A stretch of 64,000 bases of DNA from an uncultured Spirochaetales bacterium (GCA_949282255.1 CASDPA010000005.1:50283-114282); one strand, 5' to 3'. Shown: positions 1 through 9,055, counted from the first letter of the stretch. Numbers and translations are program-made. Notes: a model not told the origin generated them from the sequence alone.

Positions 1-47
1 CCTTACAAAGCTATCAATTCATTATATTTTAAAAAGTAAATACCGCA

Positions 48-1418
48 TCACGTCTGGCTCTCCATACCTCTGAGAGCTTTTCTGAACTGAAAGAAGAAAA
101 GAATTGCAGTAAAAGATACGGCAATCACATCCGCAACCGGCTCGGCAAGATATACAGCCATTGTCTTGTTGTCGGTGAAAATCATTGGCATGATGAAGAT
201 AAGCGGCATCAGAAGCACGAATTTCCTCATTACCGCAACTATTATTGACGAGGTTGCATTACCTATGCTGGTGAATGTCATCTGGCATGCCATCTGTATT
301 CCGAAGAGAAGCGAGACAGCCATATAAATCCTCAATGCAGGAACCGTGAACGAAATAAGTGCTTCATCCGAGGTGAACATGGAGACGAACATGGATGGGA
401 AAAGCTGCACCAAAAGCCACAAAAGAGTTGAAAATCCCATGGTCACGGCAAGCAGATGGAAGTAAGCGCTTTTGACCCTCTGTTTCATTCCCGCTCCGAA
501 ATTATAGCTTATGATGGGCTGGGCCCCTTGTCCAAGTCCCTGCAAAGGAAGCATCGCAAACTGCATCACCGAGGAGAGGATGGTCATCGCTCCGACAGCT
601 ATGTCCCCTCCATATTTCAAAAGCGAAGAATTGAAGCATACGGATATCACGCTCTCGCTTGCCTGCATGATGAACGTGGCTGTACCAAGGGCAAGGGATG
701 GTAGGATTATGGATTTTTTTAGTTTGAGGTCCTTCCTTCTTATTGCAAGCAGAGTCTTTTTGCCAGTGAGGAACTTCAGCACCCAAATGCATGAAACCGC
801 CTGGCTTATGATCGTGGCAAGTGCAGCCCCCCTTACGCCGAGGCCGAACGCGAAGATGAATACAGGATCGAGGATGATGTTGCATACAGCACCGATGAGG
901 ACCGACAGCATCCCAGTCTTTGCAAACCCCTGGGCGGTTATGAAAGCATTCATTCCAAGTGTCAGCTGAACAAAGATCGTACCTACGGCATAGATATCCA
1001 TATATGATGTAGCATAACCTATGGTGTTTTCACTCGCCCCGAAAGCAAGAAGGAAAGTCTCGTTTCCTAAAAGGAGGACTACAGTAAGAACAACAGAGAT
1101 CACTATCTGGGTTGTAAAACAGTTTCCAAGCGTTTTCTGTGCGCTTTCATAATCACCGCGCCCCATGTAGATAGAAGCCCTCGGTGCACCTCCGCTGCTT
1201 ATCAAGGCGGCAAACGCGGATACGATCATGATGATCGGCAGACATACTCCAACTCCGGTCAGCGCCATTGCTCCGACTTCCGGTATATGGCCTATGTATA
1301 TCCGGTCCACAATATTGTAAAGCATGTTTATGAGCTGGGCGGTGACAGTAGGAAGAGCCAGACGCAAAAGAAGCCTGCCCACAGGCTCCGTGCCTAAGAA
1401 TTTCTTATCGTTTTCCAT
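48..1418 (-). CDS. MATE family multidrug efflux transporter
   Basis: Inner-membrane antiporter of the MATE superfamily (MepA/NorM-like), expected to export cationic drugs or metabolites using an ion gradient. The 456-residue product has about 12 hydrophobic segments, a family-typical N-terminus (TVTAQLINMLYNIVDRIYIG) and the repeated two-half layout with GLGQGAQPIISYNFGA near the middle. I place the start at the ATG at 1418 because GGAGG lies 7 nt upstream; a longer reading frame to 1451 has no such site and would run deeper into the upstream gene. The start overlaps the end of the MarR-type gene by 14 bp, so the two are co-transcribed and probably translationally coupled, which suggests drug-responsive control. 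The substrate cannot be read from the sequence. Confidence 0.93.
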   Translation of the reverse strand: MENDKKFLGTEPVGRLLLRLALPTVTAQLINMLYNIVDRIYIGHIPEVGAMALTGVGVCLPIIMIVSAFAALISSGGAPRASIYMGRGDYESAQKTLGNCFTTQIVISVVLTVVLLLGNETFLLAFGASENTIGYATSYMDIYAVGTIFVQLTLGMNAFITAQGFAKTGMLSVLIGAVCNIILDPVFIFAFGLGVRGAALATIISQAVSCIWVLKFLTGKKTLLAIRRKDLKLKKSIILPSLALGTATFIMQASESVISVCFNSSLLKYGGDIAVGAMTILSSVMQFAMLPLQGLGQGAQPIISYNFGAGMKQRVKSAYFHLLAVTMGFSTLLWLLVQLFPSMFVSMFTSDEALISFTVPALRIYMAVSLLFGIQMACQMTFTSIGNATSSIIVAVMRKFVLLMPLIFIMPMIFTDNKTMAVYLAEPVADVIAVSFTAILFFFQFRKALRGMESQT

Positions 1419-1857
1419 TCTTATCCTCCAAAAACCTTGCGATATTTTCACGTATTTTAGTATTCAAGCTTTTAAAGCATTCTTCCTCTTCTTTCGTAAA
1501 CCCATCAAAAACAACGGATAAAAGCTGATCAGTGCAATAGGATATCTCTTTTTCTATGGGAAAAGCCTTTGCTGTGAGTATCAAATGGTCCTTCCTCCGG
1601 TCGCTTTCATACGTTCTTGAGATCAAAAGCCCCTTGGCACATAACGAGGAGACCGCTTTCGACACATTACTTTTCGAAAGCCTGCGAAGCTCCACGATAT
1701 CCGCAGCCGTATCCAGACGCGGATTGTTGTGGAGAAAGGCTATTATGTTTATTTCCATATCGGAAAGACCGAATCTGTCGGATATTTCCTTAAGCATCAG
1801 GCTATGGAACTTTGAAACATATCTGAAGGAGACAAGCTGATCCGTTATTATTCCCAT
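1405..1857 (-). CDS. MarR family winged-helix transcriptional regulator
   Basis: Small DNA-binding regulator of about 150 residues. A winged helix-turn-helix is visible (SDMEINIIAFLHNN, then LRRLSKSNVSKAVSSLCAKG, then the wing SRTYESDRRKDHLILT), flanked by dimerisation helices, which is the MarR layout. It is the first gene of a two-gene unit with the MATE pump, so it is probably the local repressor of the pump. The ATG at 1857 follows a GGTGG stretch; a GTG at 1869 in frame is an alternative. A perfect inverted repeat lies 24 bp upstream and is a likely autoregulatory operator. The inducer is unknown. Confidence 0.9.
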   Translation of the reverse strand: MGIITDQLVSFRYVSKFHSLMLKEISDRFGLSDMEINIIAFLHNNPRLDTAADIVELRRLSKSNVSKAVSSLCAKGLLISRTYESDRRKDHLILTAKAFPIEKEISYCTDQLLSVVFDGFTKEEEECFKSLNTKIRENIARFLEDKNGKR

Positions 1858-1880
1858 TTGACCCACCACACTAAAATAAA

Positions 1881-1910
1881 AGTTCTAAATAGAACTGTTC
1901 TAAAAAGAAT
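1881..1910. promoter_or_regulatory. Palindromic operator upstream of marR-MATE
   Basis: AGTTCTA-AA-TAGAACT (1881-1896) is a perfect 7-bp inverted repeat. It is followed at once by a degenerate second copy (GTTCT-AAAA-AGAAT, 1897-1910). A TTGACT hexamer lies further upstream on the minus strand at about 1932-1937. The position just before marR fits an autorepressor site for the MarR protein; binding is inferred. Confidence 0.5.
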
Positions 1911-1991
1911 AATTTATACGCAGATAGTCAATAAGCCGATGAAAAAAACATGAAATATACACACAAGAAGAAAAATATTGATTTGCTCGCA

Positions 1992-2888
1992 TCACAGATC
2001 CAATAAAAGCTGGGAGGAACAATCATGAAAGACTATCCTGTCACCAGGCATCTGATAGCCGATAAGGAACGGGGAGATCGGATCATGTTCTTCATTATCC
2101 TGAGAACCAGAAAAACCGGAATCCGCATAACAATACAGACAGCCATGGCGGCATGTGCCATAAGCACCGATATCCCTGTTTTCCACACATAGGCATCCAG
2201 GACGGGATCTTTTCAGGATTCCGCAAGCCTGAAGACCGAGCACCTCACAAGAAATGCAGCCGGCCTGCCTGATCGAATATTTTGAATAATCATCTCCTAT
2301 GGCGCAGCTTTGGAGATATATTCCATATCGTTTTGCTTCTTCCTGCATATGAGAAAGCATCTCCTGCTTATTCTCAAAGGAAACAGGCCTTATTCCGGGC
2401 ATGCGGACGCTCATGCCCCTGTACAAGCTGATGAAGCTGAAAATACATAGCCCGGTATAGGATGACAAACAATTGCAAAGATAAGAAAACGCCCTTTTAT
2501 GAAATGATACATCATAGTTCCCGTACACCATCACAGGATCATAACGCCAGCTTATGTTGTCCTTTCCGACAATCTTCGAGGCCTCACTAAAAGACGACAC
2601 ACGATCTTTTATCGACGGCACGTTCCTTTCAATGTCCCTTCCATACCCTGTAACCGTATAATACAAATGGATCTTGAAGCGTTTTGCGATATCCTCCAGA
2701 TATGGAATCAATGGAGAAAAGTCCTTTGACACAAAACAGAGGATATCGTTTTCATGAAAATCGTATCTGATGACACACTTCATGTCATACGGGTTACGAA
2801 CAAGAACATATCCTTCAGACAGCCGGTTCAAAAGCCATGGCGTATAAAAAGCAGGTATGTCCGTACGCGATGAGATATTGAAAATCAT
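1992..2888 (-). CDS. DUF1848 domain-containing protein
   Basis: 298-residue protein of the DUF1848 family, whose biochemical function is not established. Family features are visible: the N-terminal SRTDIPAFYTPWLLNRL and YVLVRNPYD, an internal WRYDPVMVYG, and a C-terminal cysteine cluster (GCLCVENRDIGAYGTC followed by HGCLYCYA) that could bind a metal or an iron-sulfur cluster. Length is normal for the family. It is transcribed in the same direction as copA, 44 bp downstream of it, and may share its transcript, but there is no functional reason to link it to copper. The ATG at 2888 lacks a clear Shine-Dalgarno. Confidence 0.85.
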   Translation of the reverse strand: MIFNISSRTDIPAFYTPWLLNRLSEGYVLVRNPYDMKCVIRYDFHENDILCFVSKDFSPLIPYLEDIAKRFKIHLYYTVTGYGRDIERNVPSIKDRVSSFSEASKIVGKDNISWRYDPVMVYGNYDVSFHKRAFSYLCNCLSSYTGLCIFSFISLYRGMSVRMPGIRPVSFENKQEMLSHMQEEAKRYGIYLQSCAIGDDYSKYSIRQAGCISCEVLGLQACGILKRSRPGCLCVENRDIGAYGTCRHGCLYCYADSGFSGSQDNEEHDPISPFLIGYQMPGDRIVFHDCSSQLLLDL

Positions 2889-2932
2889 AGTATCGTTTCA
2901 AGACTGCCCGATATGGGAGCAAACGAGGCAAA

Positions 2933-3142
2933 TCACTCCAGCGACAAGACCTCGTAACCGGCATCCTCCACGGCTTTTTTGAGCACATCCCCGTCAAGGG
3001 CTGAATCGGAAGTGACAACAGCTGTTTTCTTTTCAAGATCGACAGACGCATCCGAAACCCCCGCAACAGATTTAAGGGCATTTTCAACTCTTGCTCTGCA
3101 GTGCATGCAGCTCATGCCTTCAACAACCAATACTTTCTTCAT
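2933..3142 (-). CDS. copZ: Possible internal start giving a free CopZ-like copper chaperone
   Basis: Inside the copA frame, the last 69 codons begin with ATG-AAG-AAA at residue 869 and encode one complete HMA domain (GMSCMHC, ending AGYEVLSLE), the exact size of a free CopZ chaperone. The ATG is preceded by GAAAGGAG with 7 nt spacing, as good a ribosome site as most true starts here. In the +1 frame a TAA sits just before it (GGA TAA AGA), where a separate upstream protein would be expected to end. This suggests an ancestral copA-copZ pair joined by a small indel, or a gene that still makes both a fused and a free form. Expression of the free form is inferred. Confidence 0.45.
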   Translation of the reverse strand: MKKVLVVEGMSCMHCRARVENALKSVAGVSDASVDLEKKTAVVTSDSALDGDVLKKAVEDAGYEVLSLE

Positions 3143-5746
3143 AAGTCTTCTCCTTTCAAAATTCTTTATCCCAACCGGTTCATATCCGGCTTTTTCCACC
3201 ACAGCAATAAGGACATCATCCTGAACAGCGTGTCCGCATGAGACATATGCACACCCTTCAGATAGATCCACTTCCACGCTTTCTACCCCAAAAACAGAAG
3301 AGAGAGCCTTTTCAACGGCCGCTTTACAGTGAGCGCAGCTCATACCGGAAATACGTAAGACCTTGTCATATTCTTTCTGCTCCTCAGGAGGCGTCTCCTT
3401 TAAAAGAGGCTCATTCTCCTTTTCAGCATCATCCTCTATTGGCTCTTGAATATTCTCAGGATTGAAAAATCTCAGACGTAGTGCGTTTGATACAACACAC
3501 ACGCTTGACAGGCTCATTGCCGCGCTTCCTATCATCGGACTCAATAAGATCCTGAAAAACGGATAAAACACCCCCGCAGCGAGAGGAATTCCGATGATAT
3601 TATAAAAGAAAGCCCAAAACAGGTTCTGATGTATGTTTCTTATCACCTTGCGGCTCAAACGGATCGCATTCACAACATCCATAAGAGAGTCCTTCATCAG
3701 AACAATATCCGCGCTCTCAATGGCAATATCGGTTCCAGCACCTATCGCGATGCCCACATCGGCCCTTGTAAGCGCAGGCGCATCGTTTATTCCATCTCCG
3801 ACCATGGCAACCCTTTTGCCATCTGCCTGGAGCTTTCTCACATAAGCTTCCTTATCCTGAGGAAGGACATCGGAGGCGGCTTCATCAAGAAGGAGATCTT
3901 TCGCTATTGCAGAGGCAGTGATCTTATTATCTCCTGTAAGCATCACGGTCTTAATCCCCATCTCATGTAGAAGCCTTATCGCCAGCCTGCTTTCGCTTCG
4001 GATCGGGTCAGCCACAGCAATAAGACCCAAAAGCGTTTTGTCACGGGAAAAAAGAAGGGGTGTTTTGCCTTTTTCGGCATAAGGCGGAATAAGAGAATCA
4101 ACCTCGCTTTCAGCTATTCCGTTTTCTTTCATGAACCTGGCATTTCCGGCAAAGCACCATTGCCCCTCAAAACGGGCTTTTATCCCACGACCTGGGACAA
4201 TCTCAAAATCATCAACCTCGGGATATCTTATCGACAAAGCATCGGCTTTCTCCAGTATTGCAGCTGAAATAGGATGTCCGCTGGGTTTCTCAAGCATCGC
4301 TGCAAACGCAAGAAGCTTTTCCTCGTCCATATCCTTGGATACCGCCACTATATCCGTAACAGCCGGCTTTCCTTCTGTTATGGTGCCTGTTTTATCAAGA
4401 ACGACCGTATCGACTTCATGCAGTATTTCCAAGGCTTCGGCCGATTTTATCAAAATTCCATATTCAGCGGCCTTTCCCGTTGCTACCATGATTGCAACAG
4501 GAGTTGCGAGTCCAAGTGCGCATGGACAGGAAATCACCAGAACGGAAATCGCACAATTTAAAGCAAAGGTAAATCCATATCCTGCAAAAAGCCAGACCAA
4601 GGCAGTGATTATGGCAATGGATATCACCACAGGAACGAACACGCCGCTGACCTTGTCGGCCATACGGGCAATCGGCGCCTTGCTGTTTCCAGCATCGTCA
4701 ACAAGACGGATGATCTTCGACAGCGTGGTGTCCTCCCCCACGGAGACTGCACGGAATGTGAAGCTTCCATTCTTATTTATCGTGGCGCCGACAACAGTAT
4801 CTCCAACCTGTTTGCCGACAGGAATGCTTTCTCCTGTTATCGCACTCTGATCCACAGACCCTGCACCGGATAATACGATTCCGTCCACAGGGATGCTGTC
4901 ACCCGGGCGTATGACCACAATATCGTCCTTGACAACCTGTTCAGATGGTATCTCGATTTCAATTCCGCCTCTTATGACCCTTGCCGTTTTCGGTGCAAGA
5001 TCGACAAGCTTTCCCAACGCATCACCAGTCCGGCTCTTGCTTTTGGCCTCCAGATACTTACCGACAGTCACAAGAGTGACTATCATGGCACTGGATTCGA
5101 AATAAAGCTGATGCATATAACCGTGTACAAGGTCCATATCTGATATGGAAAGTCCGTACATCATCATATAAATTGAAAAGATGCCATATATGAAAGACGC
5201 AAAAGAACCGATTGCAACAAGGCTATCCATGTTAGGAGCCTTTTTTACGAGGGCCCTGAAACCATTTATGAAGAAATGCTTGTTTATCAGCAATATCGGA
5301 CATGTCAGCAGAAGCTGTGTAAATGCGGATATAAGCGCGTTAGACTCCCCTTTTAATATAGGGATCTCCGGTAGGCCGAGCATGCCGGACATCGCAATAT
5401 ACATCAAAGGAATGAGAATCGATATGGATGAAAACAGCCTCCGCCTCATACTCTCCATACCTTTTTGGGCATTCTTTTTCCTCTCCTCCCATTCTCCTCT
5501 GAAACCTCCTTTTTGCAAAGAAGCCGAATCGTCGTTCATTGCTACGGCGCCATAGCCGGCATCATTCACAGCCTTGATTATATCCTCCCTTGTAAGTCTC
5601 TTCTCGTCATAAGAGCAGCTCATCTGGTTGGCAAGCAGACTCACATTGCAGCTTGAGACACCTTCAAGCTTCTTAACACCCTTCTCCACATGGGCTTGAC
5701 AAGCGGCGCAGGTCATTCCCGTTATATTGAATTTTTCGGATTTCAT
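2933..5746 (-). CDS. copA: Copper-translocating P1B-type ATPase with one N-terminal and two C-terminal HMA domains
   Basis: Membrane pump that exports Cu(I) at the cost of ATP. In order: an HMA metal-binding domain (GMTCAAC, residues 10-16), transmembrane helices, the actuator loop (TGES), the CPC ion-binding motif at residues 407-409, the phosphorylated aspartate in DKTGT (D451), the nucleotide-binding hinge GDGINDAP, the last two helices, and then two further HMA domains (GMSCAHC and GMSCMHC). Two HMA domains at the C-terminus are unusual; most bacterial CopA proteins carry them at the N-terminus. AGGAGG lies 5 nt before the ATG. The gene is divergent from an Rrf2-type regulator with overlapping promoters. 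The last HMA domain is preceded by a Shine-Dalgarno and in-frame ATG, so it may also be made as a free chaperone. Confidence 0.96.
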   Translation of the reverse strand: MKSEKFNITGMTCAACQAHVEKGVKKLEGVSSCNVSLLANQMSCSYDEKRLTREDIIKAVNDAGYGAVAMNDDSASLQKGGFRGEWEERKKNAQKGMESMRRRLFSSISILIPLMYIAMSGMLGLPEIPILKGESNALISAFTQLLLTCPILLINKHFFINGFRALVKKAPNMDSLVAIGSFASFIYGIFSIYMMMYGLSISDMDLVHGYMHQLYFESSAMIVTLVTVGKYLEAKSKSRTGDALGKLVDLAPKTARVIRGGIEIEIPSEQVVKDDIVVIRPGDSIPVDGIVLSGAGSVDQSAITGESIPVGKQVGDTVVGATINKNGSFTFRAVSVGEDTTLSKIIRLVDDAGNSKAPIARMADKVSGVFVPVVISIAIITALVWLFAGYGFTFALNCAISVLVISCPCALGLATPVAIMVATGKAAEYGILIKSAEALEILHEVDTVVLDKTGTITEGKPAVTDIVAVSKDMDEEKLLAFAAMLEKPSGHPISAAILEKADALSIRYPEVDDFEIVPGRGIKARFEGQWCFAGNARFMKENGIAESEVDSLIPPYAEKGKTPLLFSRDKTLLGLIAVADPIRSESRLAIRLLHEMGIKTVMLTGDNKITASAIAKDLLLDEAASDVLPQDKEAYVRKLQADGKRVAMVGDGINDAPALTRADVGIAIGAGTDIAIESADIVLMKDSLMDVVNAIRLSRKVIRNIHQNLFWAFFYNIIGIPLAAGVFYPFFRILLSPMIGSAAMSLSSVCVVSNALRLRFFNPENIQEPIEDDAEKENEPLLKETPPEEQKEYDKVLRISGMSCAHCKAAVEKALSSVFGVESVEVDLSEGCAYVSCGHAVQDDVLIAVVEKAGYEPVGIKNFERRRLMKKVLVVEGMSCMHCRARVENALKSVAGVSDASVDLEKKTAVVTSDSALDGDVLKKAVEDAGYEVLSLE

Positions 5747-5781
5747 GAATCCTCCTGAAAGTTTGGCTTATACAACAATAG

Positions 5782-5841
5782 AAGATATACCCCATCTGTT
5801 GTAATGTCAAGATTTACAACAGGATATAATGATGCTATACT
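5782..5841. promoter_or_regulatory. Divergent copA / rrf2 promoters over a shared inverted-repeat operator
   Basis: A perfect 9-bp inverted repeat, CTGTTGTAA (5796-5804) and TTACAACAG (5814-5822), is separated by 9 nt, and a third half-site TACAACA lies at 5771-5777. On the minus strand, TTGACA (5805-5810) and TATCTT (5782-5787) are 17 nt apart and would drive copA. On the plus strand, TTTACA (5813-5818) and TATACT (5836-5841) are 17 nt apart and would drive the Rrf2 gene. One protein bound to the repeat would cover both -35 boxes, so joint repression is likely. Confidence 0.65.
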
Positions 5842-5862
5842 TCGACGAAGGAGAAATAAAAA

Positions 5863-6351
5863 ATGAGGCTCAACACAAAGTGTTCTGTGGCGATACACAT
5901 GCTTTTATTCATAAACAGGTACGGTGAGACCAGGAAAGTCACAAGCGAGGTGCTTTCAAGCAGCACAGGATGCAATGCGGTCATAATCAGAAACCTGCTG
6001 TCAAGGCTGCAAAAAGCGGATATGATATCGGTGAAAAGAGGCTCTGGAGGAGCTGTCATGAAAATGAGCATGGATGATATAACCTTTTATGATGTACAGC
6101 AGGCCGTGGATCCTGATGCGCTTAAAAACTTCATCGCCGTCCATCCCGAACCCAATTCAGGCTGTCCCATAGGTAAGAACATCGTAAAAATCCTTTCTGC
6201 ACCTTCAAAGCAGCTGGAAGATACGATAATAAGGGAAATGAGAGAAATCAAGCTTTCAGCTTTGGTTGAAAGCCTGCAAATTGCAGCAGATGAGGAATGT
6301 ACATGCTTCGATAAGCTCAAGGGCAAAAAGATGAAAAACGAACATGCATAA
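5863..6351 (+). CDS. Rrf2 family transcriptional regulator
   Basis: 162-residue winged-helix regulator of the Rrf2 family. The start (MRLNTKCSVAIHMLLFINR) and the recognition region (SSSTGCNAVIIRNLLSRLQKAD, then VKRGSGGAVM) match the family. Cysteines at residue 7, in TGCNAV, in GCPIG and in a C-terminal ECTC could sense metal or redox state; the cysteine near GCPIG falls in the region where IscR- and NsrR-like members bind their cofactor. It reads away from copA and shares an operator with it, so it is the likely copper-responsive repressor. That would be an uncommon choice, since CueR, CsoR or CopY normally do this job. GAAGGAG precedes the ATG. Confidence 0.9.
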   Translation: MRLNTKCSVAIHMLLFINRYGETRKVTSEVLSSSTGCNAVIIRNLLSRLQKADMISVKRGSGGAVMKMSMDDITFYDVQQAVDPDALKNFIAVHPEPNSGCPIGKNIVKILSAPSKQLEDTIIREMREIKLSALVESLQIAADEECTCFDKLKGKKMKNEHA

Positions 6352-6355
6352 TAAA

Positions 6356-6592
6356 CTAGAACCGCTGCTTAAAAAGCCAGCTTCTTCCGTAGTTTGTGGA
6401 ATAGCAGATCCCCTTCTCCGTATCCGCTTCAAGCCTGCCGTTTTCAATCCCAATGCTGATGAACGCACCGATCTGGGTTGCATGATACCTTGTGGAAAAG
6501 GTTTTTCCACCGTCCAGTGACACTTCCAATTTTCTGCTGTCAAAGGGACAGATCCTGAAAATTTCACCATTTAATTCCAAAACATCATCCAT
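6356..6592 (-). CDS. Small hypothetical protein with two Asp-box-like motifs
   Basis: 78-residue protein with no family I can name. Two stretches, SLDGGKTF and STNYGRSW, match the Asp-box pattern (S-x-D/N-x-G-x-T/S-W/F) that caps beta-hairpins in sialidase-type propellers. Two such hairpins could form a minimal beta fold, but not a propeller. There is no signal peptide. The ATG lacks a Shine-Dalgarno. It lies convergent to the Rrf2 gene with 4 bp between them and is divergent from the ECF transporter ATPase gene. It could be a real small protein or a remnant; the double motif argues for real. Confidence 0.5.
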   Translation of the reverse strand: MDDVLELNGEIFRICPFDSRKLEVSLDGGKTFSTRYHATQIGAFISIGIENGRLEADTEKGICYSTNYGRSWLFKQRF

Positions 6593-6649
6593 GCCAAAAT
6601 ATTATCAAAATATGGAAAATATGTCCAAATATCATCGTAAACCATTATA

Positions 6650-6678
6650 TTGAATATTACTTTACAATTAATTATACT
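6650..6678 (+). promoter_or_regulatory. Promoter of ECF transporter genes, apparently leaderless
   Basis: TTGAAT (6650-6655) and TATACT (6673-6678) are 17 nt apart. The ATG of the next gene is only 8 nt beyond the -10 box, so transcription should begin at or one to two bases before the start codon. No Shine-Dalgarno is present. Confidence 0.6.
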
Positions 6679-6686
6679 CTATTTTC

Positions 6687-7418
6687 ATGGACAAAACCTT
6701 GGCTGTGGAAAACCTATCATTCTCAATCGGGGGAAAAAAGATCCTCGATGACGTATCCTTTTCTTTGAAAAAAGGAACAATGACCCTTCTTGCAGGAAAA
6801 AATGGGAGTGGAAAATCCATTCTCCTCAAGCTTATCAAGGGACTTGAGAAGCCAAACAGCGGAAAAATTCTCATTGATGGAATAGAATGCACAGCAAAGG
6901 AGAGAATGAGAAAGATAGCTTTGGTTTTCCAGGAATCGATGCTGCAGATCGTAGGACAAAGCGTTGAAAAGGATATTTCCTTCGGTCTTGAGAATCAGAA
7001 AAGAAGCAGAGAGGAAACAGAAGAGATAACGGAAGAATATCTCAAGCTTTTTGATCTCGGGGATTTGAGGAGTGAAAATCCGAGGGTGCTTTCAGGTGGA
7101 GAAAGAAGAAAGGTGATAATCGCCGGGGTGTTGGCAATGGGGCCTGAAATACTTCTTTTGGACGAACCGCTTGCAAATCTGGACTATCCATCGATAAAGA
7201 CCGTATTGAATCTGCTGGTAAGGCTTAAAGAGATGGGAAAAACCCTTTTGATCGTATCCCATGAAGCGGAGAAGATGCTCGCCCTTACAGAACAAGCTTT
7301 GGTGCTTTCAAAAGGAAGGCTTGTTTATGATGGAATAAGTGAAAAAAGCCTGATTCCGCTAGCGGAAAACGGGGTCCATATTCCGCCTCTTTCTTTCAAG
7401 GAGCTTTCATGGCTCTGA
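6687..7418 (+). CDS. Energy-coupling factor (ECF) transporter ATP-binding protein
   Basis: 243-residue ABC ATPase of the ECF/CbiO type, which powers vitamin or metal uptake together with a T component and a separate substrate-binding S component. Walker A GKNGSGKS (37-44), Q-loop VFQES, signature LSGGERRK and Walker B ILLLDEPLANLD are all intact. Its stop overlaps the start of the T-component gene by 10 bp. Only one ATPase is encoded here, as in BioMN-type systems, so it may act as a homodimer. No S component lies in the window, so the substrate is unknown. It appears to be translated from a leaderless mRNA. Confidence 0.9.
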   Translation: MDKTLAVENLSFSIGGKKILDDVSFSLKKGTMTLLAGKNGSGKSILLKLIKGLEKPNSGKILIDGIECTAKERMRKIALVFQESMLQIVGQSVEKDISFGLENQKRSREETEEITEEYLKLFDLGDLRSENPRVLSGGERRKVIIAGVLAMGPEILLLDEPLANLDYPSIKTVLNLLVRLKEMGKTLLIVSHEAEKMLALTEQALVLSKGRLVYDGISEKSLIPLAENGVHIPPLSFKELSWL

Positions 7419-8116
7419 TGATCTTCTCCCCTCGGAGCGATAAGAATATCCTTTCAAGGCTGAACCCGCTTGTCAAGCTCATATGCCTGATTCTCTTTTG
7501 TGCGGCATCCACAGCATCAAGCAGCCTGCAGCTTGCTGCGATGCTGGCATTCATACTTATCCTGGCATTGATCATACATATGCCTTTTTTCCAGTATCTC
7601 ATAAAAACCCCATCCCTTCTTATTCTTACGGCATTCATATTCCTTACGGAGCTTGCAGTCTCGAAAAACATGCAAAACGCGCTGTTCGAAGCATCAAAAT
7701 TCTTTTTTCTGATAATGCTGGGCATGGTCATGATGGATACGACATCTCCAGACGACCTTGCAGCATCAATCGGAACCATCCTCTCCAAAGCATTTGGGGA
7801 AAAAGCGTGGTCGTTCTCATCCGATGTGATGCTTACACTATCCATGATCCCAAGAATCTTCTCAACCAGCAGAGCCATGTTTCAGGCAAGAAGAGCCCGG
7901 GGCGGAAGCTTTCTCTCCCATCCAATAAAAAACCTTTCCTCCTACACGCTTTCGCTTTTTCTGATGCTGCTGGACGATCTGAAAAATTTCGATCTTGCAT
8001 TGAAATGCAGGCTCTATGATCCCCTTGCCCCAAGGAGGGGGCCCGGCTATCGCATATCGGACATATTTGCTATCATTATTACCCTGGGATGCTTCTTATG
8101 GACAAAGCTGTTTTGA
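7409..8116 (+). CDS. ECF transporter transmembrane T component (EcfT/CbiQ/BioN family)
   Basis: 235-residue integral membrane protein with four to five hydrophobic segments. It carries the coupling-helix signature of T components (QARRARGG, the Ala-Arg-Gly motif) that docks into the ATPase groove. A second, weaker motif (ALKCRLYD) lies near the C-terminus. Overlap with the ATPase gene shows that the two are made together. Without the S component the substrate stays open; biotin, other vitamins, cobalt and nickel are all possible. Confidence 0.88.
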   Translation: MALMIFSPRSDKNILSRLNPLVKLICLILFCAASTASSSLQLAAMLAFILILALIIHMPFFQYLIKTPSLLILTAFIFLTELAVSKNMQNALFEASKFFFLIMLGMVMMDTTSPDDLAASIGTILSKAFGEKAWSFSSDVMLTLSMIPRIFSTSRAMFQARRARGGSFLSHPIKNLSSYTLSLFLMLLDDLKNFDLALKCRLYDPLAPRRGPGYRISDIFAIIITLGCFLWTKLF

Positions 8117-8604
8117 GAAAAGAAATAGAGCGAAGGCTTAAAGCTTTCAAAGAACAGGATCGGGAAAGTCATGAAATAACCTCCAAGCTGTTGGCAATGG
8201 AGGAATATAGGAATGCAGATGTGATCCTTGCATACGCGCCCATGAGAAACGAAGTTGACATAAGCATTCTGTTTGAGGACAAACGACTGCTTTTCCCATA
8301 CATAGAAGGAAAGGAAATGTTCTTCGCTCCCCCTCCGTTGAAAAAGGGAGCGCATGGTTTTTTTGAACCAGAAAAAAGAATCCCCTCATATTTCAAAAAC
8401 GCAGTAATCCTCGTTCCGGCAAGGGCCCTGACATTAGATGGCTTGAGACTCGGAAGAGGAGGAGGATATTACGACAGGTTCCTTGAAAAAAACAAGGCGG
8501 ACCTTTTTTCCATAGGCCTCGCCTTTTCTGTACAGATAGTCGATGAGCTTCCTGTGGAAAACCATGACAGGAGGCTGGATGTGGTGATCACGGCCGGGCG
8601 ATGA
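8098..8604 (+). CDS. 5-formyltetrahydrofolate cyclo-ligase
   Basis: Converts 5-formyl-THF to 5,10-methenyl-THF with ATP, returning an inactive folate to the one-carbon pool in the cytoplasm. The family hallmark GRGGGYYDRFL and the basic N-terminal helix (KAVLRKEIERRL) are present, and the 168-residue length is normal. I favour the ATG at 8098; another ATG at 8089 in frame is possible. The start overlaps the end of the ECF T-component gene, so it belongs to the same operon. The 3' end overlaps the convergent PTS IIA gene by 17 bp. Confidence 0.92.
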   Translation: MDKAVLRKEIERRLKAFKEQDRESHEITSKLLAMEEYRNADVILAYAPMRNEVDISILFEDKRLLFPYIEGKEMFFAPPPLKKGAHGFFEPEKRIPSYFKNAVILVPARALTLDGLRLGRGGGYYDRFLEKNKADLFSIGLAFSVQIVDELPVENHDRRLDVVITAGR

Positions 8605-9055
8605 ATTGCTGAGCTGAAAGATGCTCAAGAAACTCGGTCACAGGGGCCGAATAGTTTCCATCCATGAGGCTTTTTCTGAATTCCGAATCATATACCCAGC
8701 TCAGGATATTTGATACCGCATGCAGATATTCAGCCTGCTTAGTCCTGCTGCTGGCAATCACAAAAATAAGCTTGACCGGTTCGGGATATTTCTCGTCGAA
8801 CACTATACCCTCCCTCGAACATCCGAGGGCTATATGGCATTTGTCTAGATGTGATATCTTGCCATGCGCAATAGCGACCCCATGTCCTATTCCCGTTGAT
8901 TGCAGCTTTTCCCGTCTATGCACGGATTTTGCAAAACAATCTTTATCAGGAAGGTCGTCGAATATTGCGCACTTGGCGATAATCTCATCAAAAGCCTCAA
9001 ACTTATCCCGGCTGGAAACATAAGTGAAAACCCTGTCCAGATTCTCTATTGCCAC
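8588..9055 (-). CDS. PTS EIIA domain protein (fructose/PtsN type)
   Basis: 155-residue free-standing EIIA domain of the fructose/mannitol/Ntr family. The phosphorylated histidine is H64 in GIGHGVAIAHGK, and the following block (VKLIFVIASS, then LHAVSNILSWV) is typical. No EIIB, EIIC or HPr genes are nearby, so a regulatory role like PtsN is more likely than sugar transport. The start is GTG at 9055 with GAGGGG about 6 nt upstream, placed within the last codons of nfnB and so translationally coupled to it. Being third in an nfnA-nfnB operon hints at a link between phosphotransfer status and NAD(P)H balance, but this is inference. Confidence 0.85.
   Translation of the reverse strand: MAIENLDRVFTYVSSRDKFEAFDEIIAKCAIFDDLPDKDCFAKSVHRREKLQSTGIGHGVAIAHGKISHLDKCHIALGCSREGIVFDEKYPEPVKLIFVIASSRTKQAEYLHAVSNILSWVYDSEFRKSLMDGNYSAPVTEFLEHLSAQQFIARP

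Noticed and set aside
4131..4850. 239-codon plus-strand frame inside copA
   Set aside because: Antisense to the ATPase core; no ribosome site or recognisable domain.
6593..6686. Vitamin riboswitch before the ECF transporter genes
   Set aside because: The promoter ends 8 nt before the start codon, so there is no leader to hold one.
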